Shown: positions 58,738 to 64,000 of the stretch, piece after piece
Numbering within the stretch: position 1 is the stretch's first letter
How the letters are laid out: every line of letters starts with the position of its first letter
Made by a program: the position numbers and the translations under genes
Origin: Hansfordia pulvinata
Taxonomy: Eukaryota; Ascomycota; Sordariomycetes; Xylariales
Assembly: GCA_006538405.1 (NCBI GenBank)
Contig: BJKQ01000004.1
Coordinates: 1,612,001 to 1,676,000, forward strand
Direction: 5' to 3'
Length of the DNA: 64,000 bases
The notes under the pieces: model-generated
What the model was told of the DNA's origin: nothing
The model's input: only the letters and a program-made list of their open reading frames with translations
The model's database searches: none

Positions 58738-60713
58738 ATGGCTCGCGGCAGCATGCACAGATGCCTCCTCCTCAGCCCTGCGGCCCTATCGCTGCTCGTG
58801 CTGCAGTGTGTTGCTCAATCCTTTAGCAGCGGCGAGACCGTGTGGTCCTCGTTCAGTTTCGTGGTGCACGGGGACCGGACGCCGCTTCTGGGGGGCATGG
58901 CGGCGGCGATGAGCCCTGAGCTGACACCGCTGGGCGCCCAGCAGCTCGCCGCCCAGGGGGCGCTGTTCAGAGCACGCTACCTCGGAGACACGACGACCAA
59001 TGGAACGAGCAGCGAGGACGACGTGCTGTCGCGCACCGCCCCGATCGCGGGCATCAGTCGGGACGCCATCAGCAACGACCAACTGGCCGCCTGGACTAGC
59101 ACGGATGCGTACCAGGTCGCGGGTGCCCTGGCGTTCATGCAGGGGCTTTACCCGCCCAAGCCCGAAGCCGTGGCTGGGGACGTCCACGCCTCAGGGGGCG
59201 ACGCGCTGGCGAACGGGTCGTCGGTGGACTGGCCCCTGAGGGGTTACCAGTATCCCAACATCAGGACCTTGTCCGCGCTGGACTCGGACTCAATTGCGTA
59301 AGTCATCCTCCCGGAAAGAAGAAAAGACAAAGAAAAGATTGCCAAGGACACGACGAGGGTGAAAGACGGGCGGGAATGGTGCACTCATACCTACTAACAC
59401 GTCAAAATGTTCCCGAACAATAGGGTACAAGGCCAGGCGAGCTGCAACAACTGGCTAGACTCGCAGTCCAGGTACGCGGCGCAATCTGGCAATGACAACG
59501 GGGCCAATGAGCTCTACAACGAGGTCTGGGGCCGGGCGTTCCCCGGCGACAGCAGCGGCGTGCCGTCCGAGATGCTCACCTACGAGTATGCCTACGAGCT
59601 TTGGGACTACGCGAGGTTTCAGTACGAGCACAACGCGACCGTCGGCGGCGACGGCGACGGGGGCGGCACGCTGAGCGCGGATGACCTGGCGCGCCTCGAG
59701 GACCTCGCCAGCAAGCAGCAGCTTGCCGTGAACGGCGGCAACAGCAACAGCGATAGCGGCGACGGCGGCGACATCGACATGCTGCGGACCATCGCGGGGC
59801 GGACGCTGGCGGCGCGCGTGGTCGAATACTTCAGCAGAGCGGCGGCGTCGGGCGGGGGAGCAGCCAGCGGCGGCGGCAGCAGGAACAGGCTGGGCCTGGC
59901 GTTCGGCGACCACCACCCGGTGATGGCGTTCGCGGCGCTGGCGCAGCTGACGGCCTCGCCGCACGCGGGCGGCGGCGAGTTCTCGCGCATCCCCGCCGAC
60001 GGGTCCGTCATGGTCTGGGAGCTGGGTTCGTCCTCGTCGTCCTCCACAGCCACCAACGCTTCCGCGTCTTCACCGCCGCCCTTCCCTGACGACCCGGACG
60101 ACCTCTGGGTCCGCTTCCTCTTCCGCAACGGGACCGGCTCGGGCCCTCTCCGCGAGTACCCCCTTTTCGGGCGCAGTCCGTCCACGTCGGCCATCGCGTG
60201 GCCCGAGTTCGCGCGCGCCATGAGCGGCGTCGCCGTCCAGGGGCCGCTGGACTGGTGCGGCGCGTGCGCGGCCGGCAGCCAGTTCTGTAACGCCGCGGGG
60301 CTGCAGGGAAGCGACGGCGGCGGTGGGGCAGTGGCGGCCGTGGCGGCGCAGTGTCCCCCCCCGTGGCCGGCGTCATCGGCGCCCTCGTCACCCTCGCCGT
60401 CGGTGGACTGATCGTCGCCGGGGTGATGCTGCTGGGCCGTCGGCAGAACTCGGCGGCGGCGGCGGCGGCGGCGGTGGCGGGCGAGAACGAGAAGCAGGGG
60501 GAGCGGATGCCGCCGGACCAAGATACTGTTGTCGGCAGCAACGGCGTGCGGCACGCCCGGTCCGGCAGCTGGGAGATGAGGAGCGGCGGCGGGGCGGGGC
60601 TCAATGCGCCTGGAGCAGCAGCTCTAAGGAGGGGACGGGACCGTGACGACAACGACGACGACACCGAGAGCATCACGGGTCTTGCGCCGGTGAAGCCCCT
60701 GGAGGGCTTCTAA
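58738..60713 (+). CDS. Membrane-anchored histidine acid phosphatase-like protein, active-site motifs degenerate; one frame break
   Basis: Two exons, 58738..59297 and 59424..60713, about 616 residues once one base is restored. A signal peptide (CLLLSPAALSLLVLQCVAQS) precedes a histidine acid phosphatase-like domain (phosphoglycerate mutase fold): VVHGDRTPLLGG at the catalytic site, LTPLGAQQLAAQGALFRARY, SCNNWLDSQSRY and a long Gly/Ser-rich middle. A C-terminal transmembrane helix (VTLAVGGLIVAGVMLLG) and a short cytoplasmic tail follow. The usual RHGxRxP has Val in place of the first Arg, and the second-site HD is replaced by GDHHPVMAF or is absent, so activity is doubtful. The frame breaks in the C8 run at 60355-60362, separating the ectodomain (ends at 60411 in its frame) from the transmembrane tail. 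With nine C's the two join as CPPPVAGVIGAL. Confidence 0.82.
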
Positions 60714-62617
60714 GTGCATTAGGTAGGTATGCGAGTAACTGTGAGAGAGAGGTTTGAGGTGTTGATCTGGAAGGCGTGCGTGTCTGTCGTGGGAACACGA
60801 ACCCGAGCATCGGAGCTCGTTCTCATTCTTGAAACTATCGTTGATACCCTCCATTTGCATATTGCGGCGCTTGGGCCTTGGCGGGGTAGACTTGGATTCT
60901 GGGAGGGGCCTGGACCTGTCTGATCCTCCCGTGATTTTCTTCCCCCGATGATCACGGGTAGGTACTACTTACTGGGTGTTATTGAATGAAAGCTATGGCC
61001 TATCAACTTCGTGCCTGCTATTCAAGTTCCTCTATCCAAGTTGTATGACGGATCATTCACATGCGATACACCTGCGATACACCCGTGGAGGCGCTCGGGT
61101 TTGGCTCCTTGAATGTCATACCAGGGGCCTCTTTCGCATGCGAGAGGTTTCATGTACCTACGGTACCTTACATACCCGTCCTGGTACCTAATATGTAGGT
61201 TAGGTTAGGTAAGGTATGTTAGGTACCTCATAAGATGGCAATTCAAACGTTCCAACTCGTGTTCTATCTCGGAAGGCACGACCGTCAATCATACGTGCCG
61301 GTCACCACGTATGAGTCACCAAGCCATCTGAGCGGGCCTTCAGAACCCTGCCCTCTACATCATTTCTACTCCAAGGCAGGTTTCCGCCCCTTCACGCACT
61401 TCCGACTTGTTGTTTTGTCGATTAAATGGCAGCTGACAGAGGACTCTTGATGGCTTTCCTAGGCTCCAAACAAAACAATCGGATACTATTGTTACCAAAC
61501 TCAATCTTCGAGTCAAGAGAAACCGGGCTTGCGGAAGGCCACAAAAAGGAACAGAGTTCGCTCCATCCAACACTGTATCACCTGGCGAGGCTTCTTCTTC
61601 TGGCCCAACCGCCCCCGCCGAGGACGCAGCCAACAAGCGCAGCTTGCAACCAGTAACGCACCGGCACTGCGGCGACAATAACCAGGGGACTTCATAGGCT
61701 GGACCAACGTTGTGGCATTGGTGTCCTGCAGTCACCAGCAGCAAGCCGTTCGATTCGCGCCGAAAGCCTGCATCCGGTGTCCGATCCAACATATCCGTAC
61801 ACTTTTTATGTTCGACCCGGTCCAGGCATCATCGGAAAGCGCCCGCGAAGCAAACCTGCAAGTGCAAACATCAGCCGCGCCAGGCAAGCAAGCAGCCGGC
61901 CCACCTACACTCTGCCGGGTGTATGGGCGGTAAGTCCAGTTTGTCTGTTGTTTGACGAGGCGTCAGTGGCCGTACTGTGAGGCTCCCGTGCATCAGTCAC
62001 TGCTTCCTGATGCCAGCCCAGTCCGTCGGATCGGGTTGTATTGAAAAACTGAGTAGTGAAAGAGAAAGCACAAAAGATAGCTCGTCCAGAATGAAGTTGC
62101 CTGGGTCTCCCTTGCTGCCCACACCTTACCACCTTGTATTGGCCTCCGCACGGCGTCCCAATCTTTCCCGACCAACGTCCCATCGGTTCTGCAAATGGCA
62201 CGGCTTCGGACCGCGTCAGCGTAACACAGCCGTTGTTTTTTACCCCATGGCTGGCGTTCCACTCCAGGCACACCCGTCCTGCCCTCCTTCTCTGCTGTTG
62301 CTTTCGGAACGTTGTGTCGTCAGATTGTCACGCGCCCGCCGGCTTTTCTGCCCTCCCAACCCACAGTTACGATCTTGTATCTTCACAGGGACTTATCTCC
62401 CATCACCACCCCTTGGATCCTCATGGATATCAGGAGGTTCCCTTGACGAGGCGTCGGCAGGTTTCAGGAAACCTGCGCCCACAGCGCAGTCTCAGCCCGG
62501 AGAATCGTTTATTGGCGCCTACCCGTGTGACAGCGCTCGCTACATCTCAACCTTTACCGACGAAGCCAACAACCCGAACATCCGCGACTCGCACCTTGCT
62601 TTCCCACGCTATCAGCT
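60714..62617. other. Intergenic region
   Basis: About 1.9 kb without a supportable gene. 61140-61235 is dense in GGTACCT and GTAGGTTAGGTTAGG-like sequence. Confidence 0.5.
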
Positions 62618-64000
62618 ATGGAGGTCCTTCTCTCCAACGTCCCGGGGGACATTGCCGAGCAGAGCTTGAAGGTGCAGCTGAAACATGCACTGGACGACCT
62701 CCAGATCACCGACTGGAACGTGCAAAAGCCCCGAGGCAAAAGAGTCGCGCATCTTGCCTTCCTACGCAAGGCGGACGGCGACAAGTTTCTCGAGTCTTAC
62801 TCGGGGGACGAGCTCCATGACTCCACCAGGAACCAACGCGGCGGAGACTCGCGAGCCAGATCGCGTCTCATAATCTTTGGCGAAACGATCTTCTGTCGAC
62901 CATCCCTCAAGGCGCCCGAGCCGTTTTTGCTAAAGGCGCTGGCCAAGACAGCCAAAGACCGCGATGAAGAGAATGAGAAGGACGCGACCGAGAAAGGAAA
63001 CAATGTTATCTTCGCGCTGCAGGAGCTGAGCTGTGGCCATTACGAGTACACGTCGGGACAGCTGGTCTTCTGTTCGGACATGGAGTGGCCCGGCTCGACG
63101 CAGCTGCCGGACGGTATTACCGTACGCGGTCAGGTTAAATTCTCCAAGCATACGCTGGTCGTCGAGTTCCACATTAAGACCGTCAGCCACCGGCTTGAGA
63201 TCCCGTTTCGCATCATCCACGAAATTGTGAGATCGTCCGAGCCGCCGACGCTGACGCTGACGCTGTGGGAGCCCCCACGGTTCTTCCGCAACGAGAACAT
63301 CGGCATGCCCTTGGACGTAGCGGCAGCGGGCGGCGCGCGCGTCGGCCACGGCGCCGGGCCCCGGCTGTACCGGACCCGCATCTCGGAGCTTCCGCACGAC
63401 ACGGCGTCGCACGGCGAGATCATGGGCCAGGCGACGGTATACAAGTTGGCGGTGGCCCCGGCCGACTTCGACCTCAAGGTGAAGGCGGTGGACAAGAGGA
63501 AAGTGCTGACGCTGGTCCAGTACAACTTCCCGGAGCAGCCGGTGTTAGAGCGGTCGTGGGTGGCCGAGGACCTGAAGCGGTTCAAGGCACAGTTGGAGCG
63601 GCTGTCCACTGTGATGCCCTTCTCGCAGCTGTTCCAGTTCCAGGCGCTCGTGCAGAATGGGTACCTGCTGCCGCACACAGTGGGGATCGTCATTGGAAAG
63701 ACGAGGCAGAAAGAGAAGAGCGGAGGTGGGAAGCACTCGAAGGCCGCCTTCTCGATCTCGGCGCAGGCCATCAAGAAACTGCAACAGCAGATACCATTCC
63801 CCGGACCTTACGTTGACGCGAGCACATTCGACGCGGATAAGATCCTGGAGGCCCTGGAGAGGAACGAAGAGCAGGTGAGGCGGGGCATCGACGGGGACCT
63901 ACGAACAGAGCGGGCGCGCAGCAGCCTGGTTGAGGTGTTCAAGGTGCGCGTGACGCCCTCTCAGATCAGCTTGTCAGGCCCCGAGCTTGAGGCGCAGAAT
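62618..64000 (+). CDS. RNA-dependent RNA polymerase of the RNAi pathway (5' part, truncated by window end)
   Basis: An uninterrupted frame of 461 codons runs from ATG 62618 to the window edge. MEVLLSNVPGDIAEQSLKVQ and ITDWNVQKPRGKRVAHLAFL form the RRM-like start of fungal cellular RdRPs. Conserved middle blocks follow: HTLVVEFHIKTVSHRLEIPF, LWEPPRFFRNE, PFSQLFQFQALVQNGYLLP and VFKVRVTPSQISLSGPELEA, the last leading into the RdRP core. The catalytic DxDGD motif lies beyond the window. Enzymes of this family (fission-yeast Rdp1, Neurospora SAD-1/RRP-3/QDE-1) copy single-stranded RNA into dsRNA for Dicer. The order resembles Rdp1/SAD-1/RRP-3 more than QDE-1, but a subfamily call is inference. 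No intron is seen in this part. Confidence 0.88.
   Translation, partial: MEVLLSNVPGDIAEQSLKVQLKHALDDLQITDWNVQKPRGKRVAHLAFLRKADGDKFLESYSGDELHDSTRNQRGGDSRARSRLIIFGETIFCRPSLKAPEPFLLKALAKTAKDRDEENEKDATEKGNNVIFALQELSCGHYEYTSGQLVFCSDMEWPGSTQLPDGITVRGQVKFSKHTLVVEFHIKTVSHRLEIPFRIIHEIVRSSEPPTLTLTLWEPPRFFRNENIGMPLDVAAAGGARVGHGAGPRLYRTRISELPHDTASHGEIMGQATVYKLAVAPADFDLKVKAVDKRKVLTLVQYNFPEQPVLERSWVAEDLKRFKAQLERLSTVMPFSQLFQFQALVQNGYLLPHTVGIVIGKTRQKEKSGGGKHSKAAFSISAQAIKKLQQQIPFPGPYVDASTFDADKILEALERNEEQVRRGIDGDLRTERARSSLVEVFKVRVTPSQISLSGPELEAQN

Noticed and set aside
60355..60362. Programmed -1 ribosomal frameshift at the C8 run of the acid phosphatase-like gene
   Set aside because: A slippery C run could in principle allow it, but five other genes show the same one-base loss in unrelated contexts, so a common technical cause is more likely.
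61195..61235. Telomere-like TTAGGTTAGG sequence
   Set aside because: The unit is not TTAGGG, it is only two copies long and it lies between ordinary genes; it belongs to the TAGGTACC-type motif family.

Overview
The window is nuclear DNA of a filamentous ascomycete (Pezizomycotina, most likely a Sordariomycete). Genes are interrupted by short introns of about 50-70 nt with GTAAGT/GTATGT donors, CTAAC-type branch points and YAG acceptors. Codons favour C or G in the third position. The gene set is typical of this group: a striatin of the PRO11/HAM-3 type, H2A.Z, a Pin4-type RNA-binding protein, a DUF3433 membrane protein and an RNAi-type RNA-dependent RNA polymerase. No organelle, plasmid, bacterial or viral segment was recognised.

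Layout. 1-12.8 kb is gene-dense: the 3' end of an Rtp1-like gene (+), a nine-exon TDT/SLAC1-family transporter (-), a PP2C phosphatase resembling yeast Ptc6 (+), an ER J-protein of the Hlj1 type (-), an Aim19-like membrane protein (+) and a Siw14-like phosphatase (-). About 16 kb (12.8-28.7 kb) follow with no recognisable gene but with many copies of a short motif and several homopolymer runs. From 28.7 to 46 kb come Pin4 (+), a 1160-residue DUF3433 protein (+), two secreted proteins (- and +) and striatin (-). From 48 to 64 kb come a hotdog thioesterase (+), H2A.Z (+), a Cys-rich hypothetical protein (+), replication factor C subunit 3 (+), a degenerate histidine acid phosphatase (+) and the first 461 codons of an RNA-dependent RNA polymerase that runs off the end (+).

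The genes form no obvious pathway or secondary-metabolite cluster. Most are single-copy housekeeping or signalling genes.

Two window-wide signals stand out. First, six of about sixteen genes are each readable only if one missing base is assumed, always a -1 shift. Four of the six sites are C or G runs. This looks like a systematic deletion error in the sequence rather than biology, but it affects every protein model derived from it. Second, the 8-mer TACGAGTA / TACTCGTA occurs about 37 times by eye (about 2 expected), almost entirely between genes, together with many GGTACCT-type sites.
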